Under the pieces are notes generated by a model that was given only the letters and a program-made list of their open reading frames with translations, searched no databases and was not told the origin of the DNA. From positions 53,172-66,465 of the forward strand of contig MGQF01000015.1 of assembly GCA_001797745.1 (NCBI GenBank): a stretch of 13,294 bases of DNA, written 5' to 3'. Shown one piece after another: positions 6,785-13,294 of this stretch; position 1 is the first letter of the stretch; each line of letters starts with the position of its first letter. The position numbers were made by a program, and so were the translations under genes. The DNA comes from Deltaproteobacteria bacterium RBG_13_52_11 (GTDB lineage: Bacteria; Desulfobacterota; B13-G15; RBG-16-54-18).

Positions 6785-7449
6785 GAAAAGGCCTTTCCTC
6801 TATCCTCTTCTTTCTTCTCCTCTCCTTAGCCTCCTTGGGAACCCCTTCCTGGGCCCAGCAGGAGACCAGAGATCTGGCTTCTCTATTGGATCGATTCAAA
6901 AAGACCCAGGACGCCATCGAAGACTTCACTGCCGACATCAAACAGGTAAAGGTTGCCTCGCTCTCCAATGAACCGGTGGTTTCGCGTGGGCGGATGCGAT
7001 TCAAAAAGCCAAACCAGATTTGGGTGGAGATGTATCCCCCTTATCCTAACGTCACGGTCTTGAATAAGGGTATCCTTCTGATCTATTTCCCGGATGAGAA
7101 GGTGGCCCAGCGCTATCAGGTGGCTGGCAACCCTGCCCTGACAAAATGGCTTCTCTTTATCCAAAACCCCATCGAGACCTTGGGGAAGAAGATATGGCTG
7201 CAGGAAGAGAAGACAGAAGAAGTGGTACTGGGCATAGATCCCGCAGAGGATCTTGCGATCTTCCAGGAGATCAGAATTTCCATTGATACATCACAGTGGA
7301 TGCCGAAGAGAGTGGAGTTGGTGGAAAAGAATGGTGATCGCACCATTATCAACTACCACAACATCAGGATAAACTCCGGGATCCCGGACTCCTCCTTTGA
7401 ATTCCGTCTTCCTCCTGGCGTCGATATTATAGAACCGATGAGGCGGTAA
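6781..7449 (+). CDS. LolA-family periplasmic lipoprotein/lipid carrier-like protein
   Basis: 222-residue precursor. The signal peptide covers about 1-25 (RKG, then SSILFFLLLSLASLG, with cleavage after SWA). The mature protein follows the LolA half-barrel pattern: a helix LLDRFKKTQDAIEDFTADIKQ, a RGRMRFKKPNQIWVEM strand pair (the usual family form is G...f.rPg.lRWe), ILLIYFPDEKVAQRY, and a C-terminal IRINSGIPDSSFEFRLPPGVDII that matches the family's n...p...F.f..P.gvdvi ending. LolA shuttles lipoproteins from LolCDE to LolB. LolA-like proteins in polyene-type clusters are thought to carry lipophilic products, which fits the ketosynthases around it. GTG start, in a GTGA overlap with the methyltransferase. 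A housekeeping LolA role is less likely given this context but is not excluded. Confidence 0.82.
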   Translation: MRKGLSSILFFLLLSLASLGTPSWAQQETRDLASLLDRFKKTQDAIEDFTADIKQVKVASLSNEPVVSRGRMRFKKPNQIWVEMYPPYPNVTVLNKGILLIYFPDEKVAQRYQVAGNPALTKWLLFIQNPIETLGKKIWLQEEKTEEVVLGIDPAEDLAIFQEIRISIDTSQWMPKRVELVEKNGDRTIINYHNIRINSGIPDSSFEFRLPPGVDIIEPMRR

Positions 7450-7516
7450 GAAAGTATGGGCGAATACAGGAGCAAAAGAACCGTCAATGTTTTTCTCTCT
7501 CTCAAAGTGGTCCGGT

Positions 7517-7523
7517 GGGAGGT
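7517..7523 (+). promoter_or_regulatory. Shine-Dalgarno that decides the GTG start at 7531
   Basis: GGGAGGT lies 7 nt before GTG 7531. This start puts the RRVVVTDMGV strand at the same offset from the N-terminus as in the paralogous ketosynthase at 521. Confidence 0.7.
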
Positions 7524-7530
7524 CTGAACC

Positions 7531-8748
7531 GTGCACAAGAGGCGAGTGGTAGTCACCGATATGGGGGTGGTAAGCGCCGTAGGGAATGACCTTCCCACCT
7601 TCTGGCGATCCCTGAAAGAGGGGCGTTGTGGAATCAGACCCATAACCATCTTTGACACCTCAGCATATCGCAGCCACAATGGCGGCGAGGTAGATGGGCT
7701 ATCACCAGAGAGTCATTTCACCCTGAGGGATTTGCGGAGGTTGTCCCGCTGTGATCAATTCGGGATCATCGCCGCCCGGGAGGCGATGAATAGCTCACGT
7801 CTCGATCAGGGGGAAATAGATCGGGAGCGATTTGGGATCATCTTAGGAGCGGATTCGGGAGGGATTTTCTCGGTGGAAAAGTACTTCCGAGCCATATACA
7901 CCCATGCCTCCAAAAGGCCCTCCCCGAGCTTGCTCCTTTCTTTTTCCCTTGCCGCCACCACAGACCATATAGCGCAGGAGTTCGATCTGCTCGGCCCTCG
8001 AACTACCACAGCTACCGTGTGCTCCTCCAGCTCTGCGGCCATCGCCTTTGCCTACGACGCCATTACCTCAGGGGCAGCAGAGCTGATGATCTCGGGAGGG
8101 AGCGATTCCCTCTGTGAGGTGACTTATGCCGGCTTCAATAGCCTCAGGGCCATTGATTCGGAAGGGTGCCGGCCTTTTGACAAGAACAGACAGGGCCTCT
8201 CCTTAGGAGAAGGGGCGGGAATCCTCATTCTGGAGGAGCTGGCGCATGCCCGGGCACGGGGCGCGCGGATATGGGGTGAGGTCTTGGGTTACGGCATCTG
8301 CGCCGAGGCGCACCACCTCACGGCCCCCGAACCCTCAGGAGAAGGGATCGCCAGGTCCATCAGACTGGCCCTGGCGGATGCGGGGATCGCCCCTGAAGAA
8401 GTAGATTACATCAACGCCCATGGGACAGCGACCCCGCTGAACGACGTGGTGGAGACGAGGGGAATCAAGAAGGCCTTCGGCAAGAGGGCCTATGAGATCC
8501 CCATCAGCGCCATCAAGTCGATGATCGGACACTGTTTAGGATCAGCAGGGGGGATCGCAGCAGTCGCTACCCTCCTCTCCCTCCACGAAGGAATTATCCC
8601 CCCCACCATCAACTACGCCACCCCCGATCCGGAGTGCGACCTCGACTACACCCCCCATGAGGCCAGGAAAAAAGAGATCAGCATCGCCATCTCCAACTCC
8701 TTCGCCTTTGGGGGAAACAACGTCTGTCTGGTGTTCAGCAAGGTATAA
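7531..8748 (+). CDS. second intact FabF-type beta-ketoacyl-ACP synthase
   Basis: 405 residues from a GTG start. The catalytic triad is complete: Cys164 in TVCSSSS, His297 in NAHGTAT and His334 in KSMIGH, with Lys329 ahead of it and the SNSFAFGGNN loop at the C-terminus. It is closely paralogous to the ketosynthase at 521-1738: both share LSRxDQF, an AEKY/VEKY motif near 110, RPFD..RQGLSLGEGA and a HxLTAPE/HITAPE segment. One departure is D for G in VVVTDMGV near the start. In aryl-polyene systems an extra stand-alone ketosynthase works beside the KS/CLF pair, which offers a parallel. It could handle initiation or a different chain length. The gene lies 81 nt after the LolA-like gene and is followed by a hairpin terminator. 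Confidence 0.92.
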   Translation: MHKRRVVVTDMGVVSAVGNDLPTFWRSLKEGRCGIRPITIFDTSAYRSHNGGEVDGLSPESHFTLRDLRRLSRCDQFGIIAAREAMNSSRLDQGEIDRERFGIILGADSGGIFSVEKYFRAIYTHASKRPSPSLLLSFSLAATTDHIAQEFDLLGPRTTTATVCSSSSAAIAFAYDAITSGAAELMISGGSDSLCEVTYAGFNSLRAIDSEGCRPFDKNRQGLSLGEGAGILILEELAHARARGARIWGEVLGYGICAEAHHLTAPEPSGEGIARSIRLALADAGIAPEEVDYINAHGTATPLNDVVETRGIKKAFGKRAYEIPISAIKSMIGHCLGSAGGIAAVATLLSLHEGIIPPTINYATPDPECDLDYTPHEARKKEISIAISNSFAFGGNNVCLVFSKV

Positions 8749-8766
8749 ATAGCGGCAGAATCCTAT

Positions 8767-8788
8767 GAGGCCCTTTGAGAAGGGCCTC
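8767..8788. terminator. terminator hairpin between convergent genes
   Basis: Perfect 9-bp stem: GAGGCCCTT (8767-8775) and AAGGGCCTC (8780-8788) with a TGAG loop, followed on the + strand by TCTACTTTTTCATCTT. It lies 18 nt after the ketosynthase stop and 1 nt beyond the stop of the minus-strand glycosyltransferase, so it probably serves mainly + transcripts and possibly both directions. Confidence 0.75.
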
Positions 8789-8789
8789 T

Positions 8790-10265
8790 CTACTTTTTCA
8801 TCTTATAGACGTAGATAGTCCTCCCCTTCTTTCCGTAGGGATGGCGGAGGACGAGTTCCAGCTCTCCCTTTTTCTCAAAAAGGGCAAAGGCCCCTGAGCC
8901 CCTCGTTCCCTTCACCTCTATGACCAGATAATCTGCTCTTTCCTTCGTTCCCTTTTCAACGATCTCCTCGGGGGCAGCCTTGGGTGGAATAAGTACATAC
9001 TCCCCCCCTGCATAGTAGGCAACCCGGGGGTCGTCGGTCAATATCAGAGACGGCGAAGGAGCCTGTCCCCGTAACCACAGCCCCACCTCCTTGTAGCCGA
9101 CCTTATCAAGCCTTTGGGGTTGCAGGGAAAAGGAAGACATTGACCCGAGGAGGATGCTAATGAGTATAATGGGCGCGAGCCTGCGATATTTCGTGAACCT
9201 CCTATCAATGAGCTCCAGGATCTTCGCAAAGCCAAACCCGGCCCAGAGATACAACAGGAAGATCGCAGGGAGGTGCCATCTCCCCGATGCATATAAAAAA
9301 GGGAAAAAGATGACGATAAGCACCCCTATCAAAAGGGCAAGGTACCTCTCCTCAGCGCTGAATTCTCCGGCCTTCACCCTCCACCAGAGACCGAAGAGGG
9401 CGAGGGGAAGGGGCAGATAGTATGTCTTTTCTATGAATCGATCGACAATATAAAGGCAGCGTTCTCCAATCTGAGCCAGGCCTGGCCAGTCATATACGAA
9501 CCATCGCTGCAAAATACCTTCTACAACCTTATAGGGTTTTTTTGTGATCAAGAATTCCCAGCCAAGGATGCCCGGTATAAGGAAGATCAAGATAGTGCCG
9601 GCAACCGCAATGACCACCCAGAGATACCGATATGCCAACTCTCTCTCCCTCACCCTTCCACGGAGGACCCCATACCACAACCACACCCCCATGACCACCA
9701 GCATCACCAGGGCGATCATGCTGACCAGGGCCCCTCCTGCAGCGAAGACGACCGTCCAGATCAGCCATCGCCCGCTCCCCTCCTGTAAAAACCTCAAGGA
9801 GCAATAGACCGAGGAGAAGAATAAAAAAATCAGCACCCCTTCTTTCAATACATCCACTGAACAATGCAGCATCAGGGGATTGATGAGGTACAATATCGTA
9901 GCCCAGAAACCTGCTCTTGGGCCGAAGAGGAACCGCCCGATCAAATACAGGGGGAATACGGCCAAGAGGCTGAAGATGATGGAGATCAACTGACCGGAAA
10001 GTTCGAAGTTGCCCGTTATATGGGAAAGGACGGAAATCAAAAAGGGATATAACGGAAGCTGGGGCTGGAGCAGGGCCTGAAGATACTCACCGTGATAAAA
10101 GAGCTTGGCCACGGGTATATACTGGAAGGCGCCATCGTTGGCGATCATATAGATTTGGGAGAAGGCGTAGAGCCGCAATAAAAGGCCAAAGGAGAGCAGG
10201 ATTATTAGATTCTTCCTGTCCTCTTTTTTTACATCAAGTCTGGGAGACCCTCCCTTGTTTCCCAT
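8790..10265 (-). CDS. GT39/ArnT-like multi-spanning glycosyltransferase
   Basis: 491 residues from ATG 10265. It has about ten to twelve hydrophobic segments in the first 390 residues (for example IILLSFGLLLRLYAF, ISIIFSLLAVFPLYLIG and WTVVFAAGGALVSMIALVMLVV), then a soluble C-terminal domain of about 100 residues. The first periplasmic loop carries the acidic residue typical of the PMT/ArnT superfamily (Asp44 in ANDGAFQYIPVAK, where the family has a DE..Y..iA pattern), then YHGEYL and PLYPFL. Such enzymes transfer a sugar from a polyprenyl-phosphate donor to a lipid, glycan or protein on the outer face of the inner membrane. ATG 10265 overlaps the galE-like stop by one base (TAATG), with an AGAGGGGA about 10 nt upstream. 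An in-frame ATG at 10298 would overlap galE by 34 nt and is less likely. The acceptor is not predictable. Confidence 0.78.
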   Translation of the reverse strand: MGNKGGSPRLDVKKEDRKNLIILLSFGLLLRLYAFSQIYMIANDGAFQYIPVAKLFYHGEYLQALLQPQLPLYPFLISVLSHITGNFELSGQLISIIFSLLAVFPLYLIGRFLFGPRAGFWATILYLINPLMLHCSVDVLKEGVLIFLFFSSVYCSLRFLQEGSGRWLIWTVVFAAGGALVSMIALVMLVVMGVWLWYGVLRGRVRERELAYRYLWVVIAVAGTILIFLIPGILGWEFLITKKPYKVVEGILQRWFVYDWPGLAQIGERCLYIVDRFIEKTYYLPLPLALFGLWWRVKAGEFSAEERYLALLIGVLIVIFFPFLYASGRWHLPAIFLLYLWAGFGFAKILELIDRRFTKYRRLAPIILISILLGSMSSFSLQPQRLDKVGYKEVGLWLRGQAPSPSLILTDDPRVAYYAGGEYVLIPPKAAPEEIVEKGTKERADYLVIEVKGTRGSGAFALFEKKGELELVLRHPYGKKGRTIYVYKMKK

Positions 10266-11248
10266 TATCGACGCTTCCCCTCTTTCATCCACCCCCATGC
10301 CGTCTCCAGGATTGTCTTGAGATCACCATAGTGGGGCTTCCAGCCCAACTCTTTTTTAATCCTCTCTGAGCTGGCCACCAACACGGGAGGGTCTCCCTGT
10401 CTTCGTGAAGATTCTCGTACAGGAATCGAGTGGCCCGTAACCATATGGGCACAATCCACCACCTCCCTCACCGAGAACCCCCTTTGATTTCCCAGGTTGT
10501 AAACACGACTTGTAGTGCCATTCAAGAGGGCCCCCAGGGACAGGATATGGGCCTGCGCCAGATCAATGACGTGGATGTAATCCCTGATACAGGTGCCATC
10601 TGGGGTATCATAATCAGTGCCATAGATCTCGACAAAAGGCCTCTTGCCAGCAGCCACTGCTAAGATAAGAGGAATGAGATGCGTCTCCGGATTATGTGCT
10701 TCACCAAGCTCACCCTCGGGATCGGCCCCTGCCGCATTAAAGTATCTCAACGAAATATACCTGAGGCTATGGGCCTCCTCATACCATCGTAAGGCCTTCT
10801 CCACGAAGACCTTACTCTCCCCATAGGGGTTTACCGGGCTCAATGGATGATCTTCGGGGATGGGGACCTGGTGCGGCTTGCCATAAACAGCTGCGCTGGA
10901 GGAGAAGATAAATGATTTCACGTCACATGCCAGCATCGCCTCCAAGAGGTTAAAAGTATTGATAACGTTATTGCGAAAATAGAACTCTGGTCTTTCTACC
11001 GATTCGCTTACGACTATGCTACCGGCACAGTGTATTACTGCCAGAGGTTTTTCCTTACGCAGAATTTCCTCCACATGTCTTTTATTTCCTAAGTCTCCCT
11101 CTATCAGCTCATCCTCTCTAATTGCCCACCGATGGCCTGCGGAGAGGTTATCGTAGACCAGCGGCTGATAGCCCTGTCTCCTTAATTCCTTCACCACATG
11201 GCTCCCTATGTAACCCGCCCCTCCGGTGACAAGCACACAGTTATTCAT
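10265..11248 (-). CDS. galE: UDP-glucose 4-epimerase (GalE-type extended SDR)
   Basis: 327 residues, close to the usual 330-340. The NAD-binding glycine motif GGAGYIG is at 9-15, and VYDNLSAGHR follows at 31-40. The catalytic set is Ser118 in SSSAAVYG, Tyr142 and Lys146 in NPYGESK. RYFNAAGADP, TPDGTCIRDYIHV, YNLGNQRGFSV and a RQGDPP segment are all GalE hallmarks. The enzyme interconverts UDP-glucose and UDP-galactose, possibly also the N-acetylated pair, in the cytoplasm. It feeds polysaccharide or glycolipid synthesis, in keeping with the sugar transferase and membrane glycosyltransferase nearby. It is translationally coupled to the downstream glycosyltransferase by TAATG. An AGGGG lies about 10 nt before the ATG. 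The 59 nt upstream of it contain no clear promoter. Confidence 0.92.
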   Translation of the reverse strand: MNNCVLVTGGAGYIGSHVVKELRRQGYQPLVYDNLSAGHRWAIREDELIEGDLGNKRHVEEILRKEKPLAVIHCAGSIVVSESVERPEFYFRNNVINTFNLLEAMLACDVKSFIFSSSAAVYGKPHQVPIPEDHPLSPVNPYGESKVFVEKALRWYEEAHSLRYISLRYFNAAGADPEGELGEAHNPETHLIPLILAVAAGKRPFVEIYGTDYDTPDGTCIRDYIHVIDLAQAHILSLGALLNGTTSRVYNLGNQRGFSVREVVDCAHMVTGHSIPVRESSRRQGDPPVLVASSERIKKELGWKPHYGDLKTILETAWGWMKEGKRR

Positions 11249-11307
11249 CTAAAAAACCCCTATCGCTGCTCGAACAAATTTCTCACATAAAGCTAAAGGA
11301 ATCTTGC

Positions 11308-11658
11308 TCAAACATTGAGAACCAAGGTGATGGCCTTTCCCACCTGCTGGAGGAACTCCGTTTCCAGGATTCCGATTTTGCGCGTTAAACGTTTCTTAGA
11401 GATGGTGAGAATCTGTTCACATTTAATATAGGATAACTCTCCAAGCCCATTTTGAATTGTAGGTTTCACTGCGACATGGAATGGAACGGGTTTCCCCTTG
11501 GTGCTGACGGCCACAACGATGATGTTGGGATACCGAGGATTTAAATTTGCCGCATCAGTTTGGATCACGAGGGCTGGGCGAGTACCCTGCTGCTCAGAAC
11601 CCCTCCCCGGAGACCAATCAACCCACCAAAGTTCACCTCGTTGGGGATCCTTACTCAT
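11308..11658 (-). CDS. MazF/PemK-family type II toxin (putative mRNA interferase)
   Basis: 116 residues, the standard size. The N-terminal RGELWWVDWSPGRGSEQQGTRP signature (7-28), the ALVIQTD strand, NIIVVAVST (45-53) and KCEQI (79-83) are diagnostic of the MazF/PemK SH3-like ribonuclease fold. Family members cleave RNA at short specific sequences and are neutralised by the adjacent antitoxin. The start overlaps the antitoxin gene by 8 nt, the usual antitoxin-then-toxin order with coupled translation. All hallmark motifs are intact, so it is probably functional. The cleavage sequence cannot be read from the protein. Confidence 0.92.
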   Translation of the reverse strand: MSKDPQRGELWWVDWSPGRGSEQQGTRPALVIQTDAANLNPRYPNIIVVAVSTKGKPVPFHVAVKPTIQNGLGELSYIKCEQILTISKKRLTRKIGILETEFLQQVGKAITLVLNV

Positions 11659-11896
11659 TTTCCAAAATTACCTCTCTCTGGGCCTGAAAGGCATAATCAA
11701 CATCTGCCTCCTCTGTATGCTCAGCAACCATGGAGAATGAGTTAAACAACTTCTTCTCTTCCACCTTACGCAGCTCATCCGCCAGAAGCCTCCGAAAAAA
11801 AGCGCTAAAAGACTCCCCTTCTTCTTGGGCAACCCTCTTGGCCTCTTGATAGAGTTCAGGGGGGAGACGCAGGGTCAAGGTGACGTTTTGCTTCAT
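11651..11896 (-). CDS. RHH-like type II antitoxin partner of the MazF toxin
   Basis: 81 residues from ATG 11896, which has GGAG 8 nt upstream; the in-frame ATG at 11917 lacks a site. The N-terminal strand NVTLTLRLPPELYQEAKRVA followed by EGESFSAFFRRLLADELRK fits a ribbon-helix-helix fold (about 1-45), which would bind the operator as a dimer. The acidic, probably disordered C-terminus (AEHTEEADVDYAFQAQ) would wrap the toxin. It probably represses its own promoter, which lies 30-60 nt upstream with GATATC repeats around the start site. Confidence 0.85.
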   Translation of the reverse strand: MKQNVTLTLRLPPELYQEAKRVAQEEGESFSAFFRRLLADELRKVEEKKLFNSFSMVAEHTEEADVDYAFQAQREVILENE

Positions 11897-11929
11897 GATA
11901 TCATCTCCAAACTGCATATTTTGATATCT
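11895..11929 (-). promoter_or_regulatory. candidate antitoxin operator (GATATC repeats)
   Basis: ATGATATCAT at 11895-11904 is a perfect 10-bp palindrome, and TGATATC recurs at 11922-11928 across the predicted transcription start. Paired short palindromes next to the promoter are what an RHH antitoxin usually binds. AT-rich repeats of this size can also occur by chance. Confidence 0.4.
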
Positions 11930-11931
11930 TT

Positions 11932-11960
11932 ATTATAGATCATAATACGACATCATTCAA
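11932..11960 (-). promoter_or_regulatory. sigma70-type promoter of the toxin-antitoxin operon
   Basis: On the minus strand, TTGAAT (11960-11955) and a perfect TATAAT (11937-11932) are separated by exactly 17 nt. The predicted transcript would start near 11925, giving a leader of about 30 nt before the antitoxin ATG. Confidence 0.7.
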
Positions 11961-12009
11961 GCAGTCTATAGGAAACAGCGCTATTCTGATCTATTTCGCA
12001 CCCTTGGCT

Positions 12010-12172
12010 TCAGTCCCGCTGCCTGCCTCCCTGGATAAACTCCAAAGAGAAAGAAAGCAGGGTGCAGAAAGACAGCCCCAGGGCAAAGACAATCGCTGAA
12101 CCATACCCCCCCCATGAGGTCTTTAACGAAATGGTTGCACGTGCTCCTTGAATCCGGCTATTTAATAGGCCG
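12010..12172 (-). pseudogene. possible VanZ-like gene remnant
   Basis: A short open frame without a usable start codon runs between stops in the gap downstream of the sugar transferase. It encodes a hydrophobic helix ending in FSLEFIQGGR, reminiscent of the VanZ family's lElLQ..l.gR motif, then stops where VanZ proteins would continue with a SllDllaNt segment. A run of eight Gs (minus strand) lies within it. The resemblance is weak and rests on one motif. Confidence 0.25.
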
Positions 12173-13294
12173 ATTTACTGAAGAAACCCCTCCAGAGGGT
12201 CATAAGCAGGATCCTCAGATCAAAACCAATCGACCAATTCTGAATATAATAGAGGTCATGTTCAATCCGTTTCTCCAGGGAGGTACTTCCCCTCCATCCG
12301 TTGACCTGGGCCCAGCCGGTCATCCCTGCCTTGGTCTTATGCCGAAGCATATACAGAGGTATTCGATTCGTGAATTCTTTGACAAAATCGGGCCTTTCCG
12401 GCCGGGGGCCAACCAGGCTCATCTCTCCTTTGAGCACGTTGAACAATTGGGGAAGCTCATCAAGGCTCGTCCTTCTTAAAAAAGAGCCAATCTTTGTTCG
12501 CCGGTGGTCATTTTCTTTAGCCCAAACAGGACCTGTCTCCTTTTCGGCACCCACCTTCATCGTTCGAAACTTCAACATTTGAAAACGATGCCCATCCATT
12601 CCAATCCGATCTTGCCTGTAGATGATTGGACCTGATGAGGTTAATTTGATTGCAAGGCTGATGCCTAATAGTATGGGAAACGTCGCTATCAATATAAGGG
12701 TTCCTACCATTAGATCAAAGCTCCTCTTAAAGACACTATCCCAACCATAGAGGGGTGAACCCTGAAGGCTCATGATGGGAAGGTCGCCCAACGCATCCAT
12801 CCCGCCTCTTAACCCCAGAAATTCATAGGACCCCGGCACCACTTTAATCTCTGATAAATCCCCCCGAATGTTTTTGATGAGGCCTTCGAAATAGTGGTAT
12901 TCATTAATGCTTAAGGCAATAAAAAAGATGTCAATCTTCCTCTCGCCAAGGATCCTATCAATGTCTTCATATGCTCCAAGGATAGGAATATCTCTGATCT
13001 TTTTCCCGACCTCCTCTCCGTGACGCGTTAAAAAACCTATAACCTGTATTCCCATTTCAGGATAGTGTTCGATGTTTTGCAAAATTTTCTGGCCAAGCTT
13101 ACCTGCCCCAGCAATGAGGGCAAACCGCTGATTATATCCTCTGCTACGCAGCATCATCAGCGTCTTGCGAGCAAAAAATCGCACCGAAATGAGCCCCAAG
13201 AAACTGATCACCAAAAAATAGAAAAATGCCAAGCGGGAAAACTCAAACCTCTTAAGAAGGTAGATGATCGCAATCAGAATAAAAAATGTAAAAA
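12162..13294 (-). CDS. WcaJ/ExoY-type undecaprenyl-phosphate sugar phosphotransferase, 5' end beyond window
   Basis: 376 residues are visible and the frame stays open to the right edge. The TTG at 13232 is internal, because hydrophobic sequence (FTFFILIAIIYLLKRF) continues before it. The order matches WcaJ-like initiating transferases: N-terminal membrane helices, a Rossmann-like domain with LIAGAGKLGQKIL, a further membrane segment (LMVGTLILIATFPILLGISLAI), then the catalytic block KLTSSGPIIYRQDRIG, MLKFRTM, FLRRTSLDELPQLFNVLKGEMSLVGPRP and KAGMTGWAQVNGWRG. These enzymes move a sugar-1-phosphate, often glucose, from a UDP-sugar to undecaprenyl phosphate and start a polysaccharide repeat unit. 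It ends about 265 nt from the toxin-antitoxin pair. Family certainty is high; the exact sugar is unknown. Confidence 0.93.
   Translation of the reverse strand, partial: FTFFILIAIIYLLKRFEFSRLAFFYFLVISFLGLISVRFFARKTLMMLRSRGYNQRFALIAGAGKLGQKILQNIEHYPEMGIQVIGFLTRHGEEVGKKIRDIPILGAYEDIDRILGERKIDIFFIALSINEYHYFEGLIKNIRGDLSEIKVVPGSYEFLGLRGGMDALGDLPIMSLQGSPLYGWDSVFKRSFDLMVGTLILIATFPILLGISLAIKLTSSGPIIYRQDRIGMDGHRFQMLKFRTMKVGAEKETGPVWAKENDHRRTKIGSFLRRTSLDELPQLFNVLKGEMSLVGPRPERPDFVKEFTNRIPLYMLRHKTKAGMTGWAQVNGWRGSTSLEKRIEHDLYYIQNWSIGFDLRILLMTLWRGFFSKSAY

Noticed and set aside
7456..7527. 23-codon ATG open frame between the LolA-like gene and the second ketosynthase
   Set aside because: It is very short, has only a weak AAGAAAG upstream and no recognisable motif; it is best treated as leader sequence unless conserved in relatives.
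12114..12479. + strand open frame opposite the end of the sugar transferase
   Set aside because: It is antisense to the highly conserved catalytic block of the WcaJ-like enzyme.
1..13294. CRISPR arrays, tRNA or rRNA genes, insertion sequences
   Set aside because: Read on both strands by eye; no regularly spaced repeats, tRNA-like cloverleaf, rRNA sequence or transposase was seen.

Overview
The window looks like a moderately GC-rich Gram-negative bacterium, plausibly an anaerobe of the Desulfobacterota (deltaproteobacterial) type. This rests on a LolA-family periplasmic carrier, cleavable signal peptides, and a relative of the 2-hydroxyacyl-CoA dehydratase activases, a family common in anaerobes. 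No rRNA or marker gene is present, so the lineage is only an inference.

Positions 1-8748 (+ strand) hold a fatty-acid/polyketide-like locus in two tightly packed blocks. Block 1 (1-5563) has the 3' end of a DUF2229/activase-related protein, an intact FabF-type ketosynthase, a second ketosynthase homologue that has lost both catalytic histidines (chain-length-factor-like), a small COG2426-like membrane protein, a FabZ-like dehydratase and a SAM methyltransferase. These first six genes overlap or nearly touch. Two exported tandem paralogues follow, and a strong hairpin terminator (5597-5638) closes the block. Block 2 (5945-8748) has a zinc-ribbon SAM methyltransferase, a LolA-like protein overlapping it by 4 nt, and a second intact FabF-type ketosynthase, and ends at a terminator hairpin (8767-8788). 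Together the genes suggest a dedicated type II system: KS/CLF-like condensation, dehydration, methylation, then handling of a lipophilic product at the envelope. It recalls aryl-polyene-type logic, but no acyl carrier protein, ketoreductase, adenylating enzyme or thioesterase is in view, so the product is unknown.

Positions 8790-11248 (- strand, converging on the biosynthetic block) encode a GT39/ArnT-like membrane glycosyltransferase and a GalE-type epimerase, joined by a one-base TAATG overlap. Positions 11308-11896 (-) encode a type II toxin-antitoxin pair (RHH-like antitoxin, MazF/PemK toxin) with a clear promoter. Positions 12162-13294 (-) hold most of a WcaJ/ExoY-type undecaprenyl-phosphate sugar transferase that runs off the right edge. 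The right third therefore belongs to surface polysaccharide or glycoconjugate synthesis.

The 380-bp gap at 5564-5944 holds the terminator, a REP-like palindrome and a possible folded element. A possible VanZ-like remnant lies between the antitoxin and the sugar transferase.
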